A stretch of DNA of 50,642 nucleotides from Mariprofundaceae bacterium (GTDB lineage: Bacteria; Pseudomonadota; Zetaproteobacteria; Mariprofundales; Mariprofundaceae), in contig JALUXZ010000161.1 in assembly GCA_027018935.1 (NCBI GenBank), positions 1 through 50,642 on the forward strand, written 5' to 3'. The position numbers and the translations under genes were made by a program. This document shows, piece by piece, positions 1 through 8,964 of the stretch. Under the pieces are notes generated by a model, which ran no database searches, had not been told where the DNA came from, and saw only the letters and a list, made by a program, of their open reading frames with translations. The stretch's first letter is position 1, and each line of letters opens with the position of its first letter.

Positions 1-49
1 TCCTCCACTTACAGGTTTCAAAAAGGCGCGTGTTACTGCGCTTTATCCT

Positions 50-171
50 TTTGAAATCTGACGTTTCGGCGCATCTTGGGCAGGGGATGAAACATCTCAC
101 TCATATATACCTCTGCCTCTTGCAGGTACTGGGTGAAAAAACTAAAAAGAGACTTTCTGAGGAAGCTCTAT
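50..171 (+). repeat. dispersed repeat, copy 1 (inverted partner near 49.9 kb)
   Basis: About 120 bp that aligns by eye with the reverse complement of 49837-49955. Well matched blocks include CTGACGTTTCGGC near the left end, CATCTTG, GGTGAAAAAA-like sequence in the middle, and GAGGAAGCTCTAT at the right end. No coding capacity or terminal inverted repeat is evident. The right end coincides with the 3' end of the neighbouring parE-like reading frame, so the repeat directly flanks the toxin gene. Bases 1-49 show nothing I recognise. Confidence 0.6.
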
Positions 172-465
172 TTATCCAACCGTCCTTTCATCCATGCAGG
201 ACTTCTGCGGCAATCCAATATGGCACACACAACCAAGATCACGTTCTTCAATCGTATAGTAAATTGCAAAAGGAAAACGTTTGGATAACATTTTATAATA
301 CTTATCAAGGTATTTGGAATGAATGCCATGGTAAATCATAAGTGAATCAATATCCGAAAATAGGGAGTCTCGGAAATAAGCCCCCAAACCTTGTGCTTGC
401 GCCTCATAAAAATGATACCCATTAACCAAATCAGCATTGGCTGGTGCAAGCAGCTTAATATTCAT
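168..465 (-). pseudogene. ParE/RelE-family toxin, frameshifted near the 3' end
   Basis: The N-terminal part, starting at the ATG at 465 (MNIKLL...), reads as a ParE/RelE-superfamily toxin with the conserved stretch KRFPFAIYYTIEERD. The open frame then ends in unrelated residues at a stop at 172. Shifting frame within the CA/TG dinucleotide run at 224-231 restores the expected family ending, ILDCRRSPAWMKGRLDK, with a stop at 168. The simplest reading is loss of one TG unit (or gain of one base). The ATG overlaps the antitoxin stop in an ATGA arrangement, typical of a coupled toxin-antitoxin pair. It may be inactivated, phase-variable or a sequencing error. Confidence 0.75.
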
Positions 466-671
466 TGTGTTTGCTTCAAAATATCCTGTTTGGCTTCTTC
501 CCAACTCATTGGTTGCTCATTGCCTTGTTGACGAATCATATCTCGTTGTTGCAACACATCAGCATGCCATGATGGAGATTCAAGGTGTTGTTGACATAAA
601 TCATCCCAAAGTGTTTCCATAGTTGCTATTTTCTCTTCAACACTCATATCTTTTAATGCTAAATTACCCAT
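462..671 (-). CDS. ParD-like antitoxin (addiction-module component family)
   Basis: A 69-residue acidic protein resembling the small addiction-module antitoxin family paired with ParE/RelE toxins. The part after MSVEEKIATMETLWDDL matches the family pattern of a helix ending in a W-D-x-L motif, and the C-terminal SWEEAKQDIL segment is also typical. I chose the ATG at 671 because AGGTGG lies about four bases upstream; the frame is open further upstream but without a better start. It overlaps the toxin by four bases and lies downstream of the TatD gene on the same strand. By family knowledge it should neutralise the toxin and may autoregulate the pair. Confidence 0.7.
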   Translation of the reverse strand: MGNLALKDMSVEEKIATMETLWDDLCQQHLESPSWHADVLQQRDMIRQQGNEQPMSWEEAKQDILKQTQ

Positions 672-741
672 TACCACCTCATGCTGCTTTGTTGGTTTCA
701 TATTCAAGAGAAAGTAGGATAGCAAATAAAGGAAAGAATCG

Positions 742-1521
742 CTACAACTGAAAACGCCTTAGAGCATTGGCAGTTGTAATCTCAGCCAGTTCCTCAACTG
801 ACATATGCCGTGCATCTGCCACACACTGAGCCACATGTTTTACAAATGTTGGTTCATTGCGTTTGCCGCGTTTGGGCACTGGTGCAAGATATGGGGAATC
901 GGTTTCAATCAAAATTGATTCTTCGGGCACTTTGGCTGCAACTTCACGCAATTCATCATTGCGCTTGAATGTGACATTGCCAGAGAATGAAATCGACATA
1001 CCCATATCCAAGGCTTGGCTTGCGGCACTCCAGCTGGATGAAAAGCAGTGCATGATACCACCACAACCTGCAATATTTTCTTCTTTAAGAATACGAAGCG
1101 TGGCTTCATCTGCGTCACGCATATGCACAATCACAGGTTTATTGACTGCGTGTGCTGCGCGGATATGGGTGCGAAAGCGTGCCTCTTGAATAGCAGGGTC
1201 AACATGGGCTCGGAAAAAATCCATACCAGACTCCCCTATTGCCACACATTTTTCATGCTGTGCAAGCTCACATAACTGCTCAACTGTCGGTTCATGATCC
1301 ACTTCATGATTGGGGTGTACACCCACCGAAAACCATACATGATTACGCGACTCTACCAAGCGAATCAAACGTGGTGTTTGCTCTAATTCCACTGCAACTG
1401 CAACAATGCGTGTTACTCCAGCTTCTTGCATATGCTCAAATACTTCATTTCGATCATCATCAAAATGCTCGAAATCAATGTGACAATGGGTATCAAATAA
1501 TTGCACGCTATTTTTCTGCAC
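742..1521 (-). CDS. TatD-family metal-dependent deoxyribonuclease
   Basis: A 259-residue TIM-barrel metallohydrolase of the TatD/YcfH/YabD family. The metal ligands are visible in order: DTHCHIDF at the N-terminus, the glutamate of AIGESGMDFF, histidines in VIVHMRD and GGIMHCFS, and the aspartate of IETDSPYLAP. Length matches the family. The likely start is GTG at 1521, preceded by GGAAG. It begins two bases after the stop of the upstream phosphatase gene, so the two are probably co-transcribed. Family members are 3'-5' exonucleases on DNA, proposed to act in DNA repair or turnover; the exact substrate here is unknown. In many proteobacteria the TatD paralogue YcfH lies next to holB, but here the holB operon is 30 kb away. 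Confidence 0.9.
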   Translation of the reverse strand: MQKNSVQLFDTHCHIDFEHFDDDRNEVFEHMQEAGVTRIVAVAVELEQTPRLIRLVESRNHVWFSVGVHPNHEVDHEPTVEQLCELAQHEKCVAIGESGMDFFRAHVDPAIQEARFRTHIRAAHAVNKPVIVHMRDADEATLRILKEENIAGCGGIMHCFSSSWSAASQALDMGMSISFSGNVTFKRNDELREVAAKVPEESILIETDSPYLAPVPKRGKRNEPTFVKHVAQCVADARHMSVEELAEITTANALRRFQL

Positions 1522-1523
1522 GA

Positions 1524-2282
1524 TCAGTCTTCCATAATGCTTTGTAAGTGTGACAGTGTCACGTATTCAAGCTTATCTAAGCCATGTTTATTGCTTAAAA
1601 CAGCAATGGCTTCACGATCAGGGTCCCCTAGCTCTGCGACAACCAAATCCGCGCCCTCAAAATCTTGATTGGCAGTATAGTCATTCACTGTAATCACAGT
1701 CTTCAGTTTTGCAGCATGTGCAGATAACCAGCCATTGCCAGAATCTTCCAAAGCAAGCGTATTTTCAGGAGCGACACTCAATTTTTCCATAGCATAATTA
1801 TAAATATCTGGGGCAGGCTTCTTATTGGGCACAATATCCCCTGCTGCCAACACTGCAAAACGATCAAACCACTCTTTACCTAATGAATGTTCAATCAAAG
1901 CGTCCAAAGCTGCGGGTGTGGTGGTGGTTGAAATACCCAGTGTAATACCTGCTGCATAAGCCTCTTCCAATAAACGCAGCACACCAGAGCGTAAAGGAAT
2001 CAAGCCATCAGCAATCAAGGTTTGGTAATGTATGGTTTTACGAGCATGCAATGCGGCAATTTTCTCAAAAGGCATATCCGCCATACCACCACGCTCAATA
2101 TCAAACTGCATGCGCTCTTTGCCACCAGTGACTTTTAACAGTTCACCGTATGTGTCCACATCCCAACGGCGATCAAGCCCTGCTTCTTCAAATGCCATGT
2201 TAAATGCAACACGATGACCATCACGTTCGGTATCTGCCAATGTGCCATCAACATCCCATAAAATACATTTTAATTCAGCCAT
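1524..2282 (-). CDS. cbbY: CbbY-type HAD phosphatase (xylulose-1,5-bisphosphate phosphatase)
   Basis: A 252-residue HAD-superfamily hydrolase. Motif I is WDVDGTLADTERDGH, followed by the CbbY-typical FNMAFEEAGL and LLKVTGGKER, then lysine and aspartate motifs in NKKPAPDIY and ALEDSGNG. This combination is diagnostic of CbbY rather than of generic phosphoglycolate phosphatases. Known CbbY proteins dephosphorylate xylulose-1,5-bisphosphate, an inhibitory misfire product of RuBisCO, so the gene implies a Calvin-cycle autotroph, although no RuBisCO gene lies in this window. ATG at 2282 follows GGAGAG. It is divergent from clpS and sits directly upstream of the TatD gene. Confidence 0.85.
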   Translation of the reverse strand: MAELKCILWDVDGTLADTERDGHRVAFNMAFEEAGLDRRWDVDTYGELLKVTGGKERMQFDIERGGMADMPFEKIAALHARKTIHYQTLIADGLIPLRSGVLRLLEEAYAAGITLGISTTTTPAALDALIEHSLGKEWFDRFAVLAAGDIVPNKKPAPDIYNYAMEKLSVAPENTLALEDSGNGWLSAHAAKLKTVITVNDYTANQDFEGADLVVAELGDPDREAIAVLSNKHGLDKLEYVTLSHLQSIMED

Positions 2283-2329
2283 GATACTCTCCTATCGAAA
2301 AATATGATAATAGCCTCTATCATTGCGGC

Positions 2330-2647
2330 ATGGATACAGACATCATTATAACGCCCGACATTCAAACAGAAAAACCTGAATTGAAAAAGCCACCCATGTA
2401 TAAGGTTATCATGTTTGATGATGATTATACGCCGATGGACTTCGTTGTAGAGCTATTAATAAAGTATTTTCAACACAATGAAGACAGTGCAACAGATATT
2501 ATGATGCATATTCATAAGAAAGGGCTTGGTATTTGCGGTGTTTATCCAAAAGATATTGCTGAGAGCAAGGTGACGCAGGTCATAGCCCATTGCCGCAAAG
2601 ATGAATATCCTTTACGCTGTAGTTTTGAGAAGCAAACAAACGACTAG
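2330..2647 (+). CDS. clpS: ATP-dependent Clp protease adaptor ClpS
   Basis: A 105-residue adaptor with a variable N-terminal tail followed by the conserved core. Visible are MFDDDYTPMDFVVELL, the histidine-containing MMHIHKKGLGICGVY and DIAESKVTQV, which form the pocket for N-degron substrates. It delivers proteins with destabilising N-terminal residues to ClpAP and binds the N-domain of ClpA. The clpA gene follows after about 100 bp on the same strand, the standard proteobacterial arrangement. Confidence 0.96.
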   Translation: MDTDIIITPDIQTEKPELKKPPMYKVIMFDDDYTPMDFVVELLIKYFQHNEDSATDIMMHIHKKGLGICGVYPKDIAESKVTQVIAHCRKDEYPLRCSFEKQTND

Positions 2648-2748
2648 GTATTATAGCATGAGTCTTGCTAGTTACAGCTTATGGCAAAAGTCGTGTGGTG
2701 GTTTGCCGATAGTTACATTGAAATTAGGTTGAAGTATAAGGTGAAGAT

Positions 2749-4998
2749 ATGGGTATATTAAATGAAAACCTTGAACAATCATTAAATGATATTTTTCGTG
2801 TGGCTCATTTGCGCCGCAATGAATTTGTGACGGTTGAGCACCTTCTACTGGGTTTACTCGATAATATGGAAGCTAGGCATGTGCTGGAAGGCTTAAATGT
2901 TGATTCACAAAACCTGCGCGAAGAAATTGAGACCTTTATTCAAGAGCATATCGTAGTTTTAGCCGAAGATGAAGGCGAAACAGTTGCCAGTGTTGGTTTG
3001 CAACGGGTGATTCAACGGGCAGTGATGCATGTTCAAGCTGCTGGTAAACAAGAAGTTACAGGCGCGCATGCACTTGTTGCTATATTTTCAGAAAAAGATT
3101 CCCATGCTGTGTATTTTCTTAACCGCGCAGGCATCTCTCGCCTTGATGTTGTCGCATTCATATCCCATGGCACACTAAGTCTTCCTAATCAACCAGGTGA
3201 GCAAACTGGCACTGATGAAACATCACATAAAGCAAGTGATACCTCCCCGCTTCAACGTTTTTGCATTAATTTAAGCGAGCGTGCTTTGGCTGGAAAAATT
3301 GACCCATTGATTGGGCGTGATGATGAATTAAATCGCTGTATGCATATTTTATGCCGTCGCCGTAAGAATAACCCTTTATTGGTCGGTGAAGCGGGTGTTG
3401 GCAAAACAGCCCTAGCAGAGGGCTTGGCTTTGCGCATCGTGCAACGAGAAACACCTGAAGTATTGCATGATACCAAAGTATTCTCCTTGGATATGGGGTC
3501 ATTGTTGGCGGGTACAAAATATCGTGGTGATTTTGAAGAGCGCTTAAAAGCCATTCTTAGTGCGATGGAAAAAGAAGATAAAGCCATTTTATTTATTGAT
3601 GAAATTCATACCATTATTGGTGCTGGTTCTGCCAATGGTAGTGCGATGGATGCATCAAATTTACTCAAGCCTGCCTTGGCGAATGGTGAATTGCGCTGTA
3701 TGGGTGCGACAACTTATCAAGAATATCGTCGTGTCTTTGAAAAGGAATCAGCACTTTCTCGTCGTTTTCAAAAGGTAGACTTAGAAGAGCCTAGCATTGA
3801 AGATACGGTAGAAATCCTTAAAGGCTTGAAAGATCGCCTTGAAGAACATCATGATATTCATTATAGCCAAACAGCTATTTTAACTGCTGCGAAATTAGCA
3901 TCACGTTATATTCAAGATCGGCGATTGCCTGATTCTGCTATTGATGTATTGGATGAGGCTGGTGCTGCGGTACATTTAAGAGCTGAAGGTAAACGCAAAA
4001 AACAAATCAATATTACAGATATTGAAGCAACCATTGCTAATATGGCGCGCATCCCTACCCGTCAAGTATCCTCCAATGATAGACAAAGCTTAGAGCATCT
4101 TGAACGCAATTTAAAACTGGCTATTTTTGGTCAAGATGATGCCATTGCGAAGTTATCCGCCAGCATTCGTTTATCACGGGCTGGTTTGTCGCATCCAGAT
4201 AAACCCATTGGTAGCTTTTTATTCTCAGGGCCTACTGGAGTTGGTAAAACCGAAGTTGTGCGCCAATTAGCACGTATTATGGGCATTGAATTGATTCGCT
4301 TTGATATGTCTGAATATATGGAATCACACGCTGTATCACGGCTTATCGGCGCACCTCCAGGGTATGTGGGTTATGAGCAAGGCGGTTTACTCACCGATGC
4401 GATTAACAAACATCCGCATGCTGTTCTTTTACTTGATGAAATGGAAAAAGCCCATCAAGATTTGTTTAATATTCTATTGCAAGTCATGGATCACGGGAAA
4501 CTGACCGATAACAATGGTCGTTCAGCTGATTTTAGACATGTGATTGTTATTATGACCAGTAATGCTGGGGCATTTGAAATGCAACAAAATGCCATTGGCT
4601 TTAATCCACAATCAAGTGAAGGGCGTGATGAAGAAGCCATTAAACGACTATTTACACCTGAATTTCGCAATCGTTTGGATGCGGTCATTCCTTTTGCCGC
4701 CTTGAATCAAGACACCATCTTGCATGTAACCGATAAATTCTTGGTTGAGCTTGAAATGCAGTTATTGGATAAAAAAGTTGAGCTTGAAGTCAGTGATGAA
4801 GCTCGCCAATGGCTTGCCAAACATGGTCATGATCCACAGATGGGTGCAAGACCCATGTCTCGCTTAATTCAAGATACGCTAAAAAAGGCTCTGGCAGATG
4901 CCATCTTGTTTGGCGCGTTACAAAAAGGTGGCAAGGCGCATGTGATACTTGTCGATGGTGAGATAAAAATTGAATATCCCGCGACCATTAATGCATGA
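2749..4998 (+). CDS. clpA: ATP-dependent Clp protease ATP-binding subunit ClpA
   Basis: A 749-residue Hsp100 unfoldase, close to the usual length of about 750. The N-terminal substrate/adaptor domain covers about residues 1-145. D1 has Walker A GEAGVGKT near residue 212 and Walker B ILFIDEIHT. D2 has Walker A GPTGVGKT near 493 and LLLDEMEKAH. The IGF loop that docks on ClpP is present near residue 614 (NAIGFNP), so this is a true ClpP partner and not ClpB. It unfolds ClpS-delivered and SsrA-tagged proteins into ClpP. Its stop overlaps the trmO start by four bases. Confidence 0.97.
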   Translation: MGILNENLEQSLNDIFRVAHLRRNEFVTVEHLLLGLLDNMEARHVLEGLNVDSQNLREEIETFIQEHIVVLAEDEGETVASVGLQRVIQRAVMHVQAAGKQEVTGAHALVAIFSEKDSHAVYFLNRAGISRLDVVAFISHGTLSLPNQPGEQTGTDETSHKASDTSPLQRFCINLSERALAGKIDPLIGRDDELNRCMHILCRRRKNNPLLVGEAGVGKTALAEGLALRIVQRETPEVLHDTKVFSLDMGSLLAGTKYRGDFEERLKAILSAMEKEDKAILFIDEIHTIIGAGSANGSAMDASNLLKPALANGELRCMGATTYQEYRRVFEKESALSRRFQKVDLEEPSIEDTVEILKGLKDRLEEHHDIHYSQTAILTAAKLASRYIQDRRLPDSAIDVLDEAGAAVHLRAEGKRKKQINITDIEATIANMARIPTRQVSSNDRQSLEHLERNLKLAIFGQDDAIAKLSASIRLSRAGLSHPDKPIGSFLFSGPTGVGKTEVVRQLARIMGIELIRFDMSEYMESHAVSRLIGAPPGYVGYEQGGLLTDAINKHPHAVLLLDEMEKAHQDLFNILLQVMDHGKLTDNNGRSADFRHVIVIMTSNAGAFEMQQNAIGFNPQSSEGRDEEAIKRLFTPEFRNRLDAVIPFAALNQDTILHVTDKFLVELEMQLLDKKVELEVSDEARQWLAKHGHDPQMGARPMSRLIQDTLKKALADAILFGALQKGGKAHVILVDGEIKIEYPATINA

Positions 4999-5534
4999 AA
5001 CCAAAAAAAGAAGCTAAAAACTATACTGATGCCTTTCAAGGTGAAGAAAACAGCTCATTAAGTATTGAAATGCAGGCGATTGGCATGGTTCACAGCCCTT
5101 TCAAAGAGCGCTTTTCTGCACCGCGTCAGCCAGATTTATCCATGCCAAGCCAAGGGCGCATTGAGTTAAATGCTGGACTAAATTTTGAACAAGCCTTGTC
5201 TGATTTGGATAGTTTTAGCCATATTTGGGTGATTTATTGGATGCATCTCAATCAAGGTTGGAATCCTACAGTCATGCCACCACGCGGTTCAGATACTCGG
5301 CGCGGATTATTTTCAACCCGCGCCCCCCACCGCCCGAATAGTATTGGTTTATCGGTCGTGGCATTAAGCAGCATTAAAAAACGCACGTTATTTATTGAAG
5401 GCTTGGACATGCTTGATGGCACACCAGTGTTGGATATCAAACCTTATTTACCCTATGCAGATAGCCTTGAAGATGCTTCACATGGTTGGTTAGACCCTAA
5501 TGCGCCCTTTACGTTTTCTTCTACATGCAAATAA
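4995..5534 (+). CDS. trmO: TrmO (TsaA/YaeB-like) tRNA N6-methyltransferase
   Basis: A 179-residue protein of the TsaA/YaeB family, known to add the methyl group of m6t6A at tRNA position 37 using S-adenosylmethionine. Family signatures are AIGMVHSPFKERFSAPRQ near the start, SFSHIWVIYWMH, RRGLFSTRAPHRPNSIGLS in the centre and LDIKPYLPYADS near the end. It is shorter than the E. coli protein (about 235 residues) and seems to lack the C-terminal subdomain. The start codon overlaps the clpA stop as ATGA, suggesting translational coupling, although no functional link to Clp is known. Confidence 0.88.
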   Translation: MKPKKEAKNYTDAFQGEENSSLSIEMQAIGMVHSPFKERFSAPRQPDLSMPSQGRIELNAGLNFEQALSDLDSFSHIWVIYWMHLNQGWNPTVMPPRGSDTRRGLFSTRAPHRPNSIGLSVVALSSIKKRTLFIEGLDMLDGTPVLDIKPYLPYADSLEDASHGWLDPNAPFTFSSTCK

Positions 5535-5551
5535 CATAGTATCGGCATAAT

Positions 5552-7513
5552 ATGACTCAGAAAAAGCATACATATACTTTCTATGAAGAAATTGGACGTG
5601 GTGGCATGGGCATTGTTTACCGTGCTGTACACAATGATACAAAAGAAGAAGTAGCTATCAAAGTGCTACACAGAGAACTTATTCACGATAGCAAACAAGT
5701 AGATCGCTTTGAAAGAGAAGCACGCTCTCAGGGCAAGGTGAATCATCCCAATGTCATTCGTTTTATAAGTGTCTATAAGCATAACGAAAGCTTGGGCATC
5801 GTTATGGAGCTGCTTAAGGGCTGCTCTCTAAAACAGTATGCCAAACATCATGGCGTGCTTAGCACCGCCGAAGTTCACACTGTTGCAGATGAGCTTGTTC
5901 AAGGCCTTGCTTCAGCACATGAACAAGATATTACACACCGTGATTTAAAGCCTTCCAATATCTTTATATGTGATGATGGTTGTATAAAAATTATGGATTT
6001 TGGTTTGGCAAAAAGCAGCTTAGCTCAAGATGATATTACTGATTCTGGGAATAACCCTGTTGGCAGTTATTATTTTATGGCCCCAGAGCAAGTGCTTGGT
6101 CAAAAACTTGATGCACGATCAGATTTATATGCCATCGGTATCATATTATTCAAGCTTGCAACAGGTCACTTGCCCTTTTCAACACATGGTGGTGGCGAAT
6201 TTGAAATTATGGAAAAACAAGTGCGACAAGAGCCTCCCAAACCGCAGGATATACACGATGGTGTTTCAGATGTGTTATCCGATATTATTCTCAAGCTTTT
6301 GCAAAAAGACCCAGCACAACGCTTTCAAAATTGCCATGCACTATCCCAAGCTTTGCTTGAGCTAGGAGCAAAGGATCCTCTTTCACTAAGCGGTAAAAGT
6401 AACATTAAACATTTTTCTGATTTGCAATATCGCCCCAACCAAACTGTGAGTACCATGCCTTCGGTTCATTTTCATGAGCCTGAAGATGTTGATGAAGATA
6501 CGGTGAAAAACACGCTGCTTTGGGCATTTAAAAGTATGTCTCCAAGCATGCCCATTGTACCACCTCTGGATTTAATCGCACCACCACCGATTGCTGTCAC
6601 AACATTGCAACATTTGCGCCAAGGTATTGCTACCATTGCCCCATTACCTGAAATATGGCATCAAATTCAAGATACTCTAAACAATCAAGATGCCGCAGCA
6701 TCGGATATTGCTAAATTGGTTTCAAAAGACCCAATTTTAACTGCGCATATATTGAAAGTATGCAATTCAGCTGCCTATGCCATACCAGGTAACCCACCTG
6801 TAACCCATATTGCTCTAGCTTTAACACGTTTAGGTATGGATGCTGCGCAAGAAGTTATCTTACAAATGCTTATGCCCGACATTGGCAACGAAACCTCACA
6901 AAATGATGTGCAATACCTATATTTTCATGCCCAAGCTATTGCTTTATTTACACGTACCTTGAGTGAGTATAGTCAGATTGTGGATCGTCAGTCTGCTAGC
7001 TTATTCGGTATGTTACATGATATTGGTAAGTTGGTTATCTTGCATGTTGAGGGAGAAGATAAGCTCAAACAACTGCGTGAAAGCATTGCTCAAGGCACTC
7101 CTGCATTAAAAGCTGAATGGGATATACTGGGTTACACGCATATCGATGCAGGCATGATGTTGGCTCTGCATTGGAAGTTGCCACGTAATATTCATCATTT
7201 TATTTATTTTCACCACCACACATGTTGGCATGATATGGATTCATGGCCGAATGATGTGCAACCAGCCATTATGCTTGTTCACCTATCGCATATTATGCTT
7301 TCAAGTATGCTTAGCGATGAAGATATGCCCAATATTTGGCAGCAAAATATGCGTAGTCATGTTCCAGAAAGTAAAAAGCTTTTACATCGCAGTCTGCATG
7401 TACCTGTAAGTGATGTGGGGTTTTATAATCAAATGCAGCACGAACTCAAACGTTTATGCCTACAATTTCCTGATTTATTTACAAGTGAACTCTCAAAAAA
7501 AGTGACTATTTAG
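5552..7513 (+). CDS. Ser/Thr protein kinase fused to an HDOD domain
   Basis: A 653-residue two-domain signalling protein. Residues about 1-270 form a Hanks-type kinase: glycine loop GRGGMGIVYRA near 14, the VAIK lysine, catalytic HRDLKPSN near 129, DFG near 148, then MAPEQ and the DARSDLYAIG aspartate, so it looks active. A linker of about 70 residues leads to an HDOD domain (about 343-580) beginning PPPIAVTTLQHLRQGIATI and containing LHDIGKLVIL near 487. HDOD domains are usually non-enzymatic scaffolds in signalling. There is no transmembrane segment or extracellular sensor, so the kinase is predicted cytoplasmic. It follows trmO by 17 bases. Its stop codon lies at the left edge of a mobile element. 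Target and ligand are unknown. Confidence 0.9.
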   Translation: MTQKKHTYTFYEEIGRGGMGIVYRAVHNDTKEEVAIKVLHRELIHDSKQVDRFEREARSQGKVNHPNVIRFISVYKHNESLGIVMELLKGCSLKQYAKHHGVLSTAEVHTVADELVQGLASAHEQDITHRDLKPSNIFICDDGCIKIMDFGLAKSSLAQDDITDSGNNPVGSYYFMAPEQVLGQKLDARSDLYAIGIILFKLATGHLPFSTHGGGEFEIMEKQVRQEPPKPQDIHDGVSDVLSDIILKLLQKDPAQRFQNCHALSQALLELGAKDPLSLSGKSNIKHFSDLQYRPNQTVSTMPSVHFHEPEDVDEDTVKNTLLWAFKSMSPSMPIVPPLDLIAPPPIAVTTLQHLRQGIATIAPLPEIWHQIQDTLNNQDAAASDIAKLVSKDPILTAHILKVCNSAAYAIPGNPPVTHIALALTRLGMDAAQEVILQMLMPDIGNETSQNDVQYLYFHAQAIALFTRTLSEYSQIVDRQSASLFGMLHDIGKLVILHVEGEDKLKQLRESIAQGTPALKAEWDILGYTHIDAGMMLALHWKLPRNIHHFIYFHHHTCWHDMDSWPNDVQPAIMLVHLSHIMLSSMLSDEDMPNIWQQNMRSHVPESKKLLHRSLHVPVSDVGFYNQMQHELKRLCLQFPDLFTSELSKKVTI

Positions 7514-7673
7514 GGCACCTCGAAAAACCTCAGCACTTCGCCAAACTTGTGCTTTTCACCCCTAGCTGCGTTGAATAAAATGGATAATAGCGATGCTATG
7601 ACTCATTTTATTGCGCCTTGCTATGAGTAAAAATCAACGTCGTTTAACTCGTGCGATGTTTTTCGAGGTGCCC
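7513..7673 (+). mobile_element. 161-bp MITE-like element, copy 1
   Basis: Starts GGGCACCTCGAAAAAC and ends GTTTTTCGAGGTGCCC, an inverted terminal repeat, and is flanked by a direct TTTA at 7509-7512 and 7674-7677 that looks like a 4-bp target duplication. It is about 93% identical by eye (roughly 12 differences) to the element of exactly the same length at 13720-13880. It has no open reading frame. Inner sequence also pairs imperfectly, so the whole element could fold. It fills the gap between two convergent genes, and its first base is the last base of the upstream TAG stop codon. Confidence 0.85.
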
Positions 7674-7679
7674 TTTAGA

Positions 7680-8285
7680 TTAAACATGCCAGCCAGCATG
7701 CTTGGCTCGCTCTAACATTTCAGGGGTATCGACATCAAAACTTTCTTCCAATACAAGGCAATTTAACTGCTGCTTTTGGATTATTGCTAGAGTTTGCTTT
7801 AAAACATGCTCTGAACTCCAAGCAATATCCGAAAACAGCACCGGATAAGCACCATTCATGGCAATTAAATCATAACCACCATCTTCCACAGCACCAAGTA
7901 CAACATCATGTTCATTCAAGGCTGAAGTAACCTGTAACAATCGTTTGTCAGGCATATGCGGTGAATCTGTGCCTAGAAATAATATTTTTTTATAGCCGTA
8001 TTGCGAGGCTTGCTTTAATAAATGTGCCATACGCTCACCCAAATCACCCTCACCTTGTGCATAAAGAGGAAGTTCAAAGGTCTTAAAGAAAGGATGGGCT
8101 GTATCATCAACTGCTAACCAAACATGTTGAAACAAACGTTTGGCGCGTTCAATCACAGTGGTTGCCATGGCTTGATGCCACGCCATGGCTTGTGCGGCAG
8201 TATATTTCGCCATCAAACGTGTTTTTACTTTTCCTTCCACGGGAGCTTTGCACATAATAATAAGCAAACAATGGCTATCGGGCAT
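7680..8285 (-). CDS. glycosyltransferase, TIGR04282 (DUF2064) type
   Basis: A 201-residue GT-A-like nucleotidyl/glycosyltransferase fold protein. It has the N-terminal IIMCKAPVEGKVKTRL signature of this family, the LFLGTDSPHMP motif and GAVEDGGYDLIAM. It corresponds to the group called rSAM/selenodomain-associated transferase 1, some members of which are linked to arsenosugar synthesis. No arsM, arsS or selenium genes are nearby, so the donor and acceptor cannot be assigned. The start overlaps the stop of the preceding family-2 glycosyltransferase by 11 bases, so the two are a coupled pair, as is usual for these families. Confidence 0.83.
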   Translation of the reverse strand: MPDSHCLLIIMCKAPVEGKVKTRLMAKYTAAQAMAWHQAMATTVIERAKRLFQHVWLAVDDTAHPFFKTFELPLYAQGEGDLGERMAHLLKQASQYGYKKILFLGTDSPHMPDKRLLQVTSALNEHDVVLGAVEDGGYDLIAMNGAYPVLFSDIAWSSEHVLKQTLAIIQKQQLNCLVLEESFDVDTPEMLERAKHAGWHV

Positions 8286-8964
8286 GATGATATATATCCG
8301 CTAATTTTTCAGGCGGTGTTCCCAACCAGTATAATAAACGTAGTTTCCACATCAGTATGACGGTTTTTATCATGCCATGTTTTTCCCAGCGGCGACTGGA
8401 TGTAACAACTTTATTTTTCAGGCAAGCAATTTTACCATATCGTTTTAGTTGTTTTGAAAACTCAACATCTTCCATCAATGCCTGTTCAGGAAAACCGCCC
8501 ATCTCTTCAAACACAGAACGACGTACAAATTGGCATTGATCACCTGTTGATATGCCTGTCATACGCGAGCGAATATTTATCATAAATTCAATGATTCTAA
8601 ATGTAAATTGATCACCTGACAAATGCACATCAAAGCGCCCTCCCACTATGGATTTATCCTGCATAGTCGCTTTCACAAGCTCAATATCACTTGAAGATAT
8701 GGTCGTATCTGCATGAATAAAAACAAGAATATCGCTATCGCATGCAGATGCTCCAGCATTCATTTGCAAAGCACGACCGCGCGGGCTGTGGCAGTAATTC
8801 AAAGCATGCTTTTGTAACAAAACACATGTTTCATCATCCGAATCACCATCACAGAAGATGATATAACAATCTTTTTCCAAGGCTTTAAATTTGGCTATAT
8901 GCTGTTGCAATGACTGTTCTTCATTGAGTACAGGAACAATCATAGCCACACTTAAATCCGTCAT
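8275..8964 (-). CDS. family 2 glycosyltransferase, TIGR04283 type
   Basis: A 229-residue GT-A glycosyltransferase with the N-terminal SVAMIVPVLNEEQSL, CDGDSDDET and a DxD-like HADTTI motif. The later GDQCQFVRR and MEDVEFSKQLKRYG segments are typical of the group called rSAM/selenodomain-associated transferase 2. I take the ATG at 8964, which overlaps the upstream stop as ATGA; the frame is open to 8982. It is the middle gene of three. Members generally transfer sugars to small molecules or lipids; the substrate here is unknown. Confidence 0.85.
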   Translation of the reverse strand: MTDLSVAMIVPVLNEEQSLQQHIAKFKALEKDCYIIFCDGDSDDETCVLLQKHALNYCHSPRGRALQMNAGASACDSDILVFIHADTTISSSDIELVKATMQDKSIVGGRFDVHLSGDQFTFRIIEFMINIRSRMTGISTGDQCQFVRRSVFEEMGGFPEQALMEDVEFSKQLKRYGKIACLKNKVVTSSRRWEKHGMIKTVILMWKLRLLYWLGTPPEKLADIYHHAR

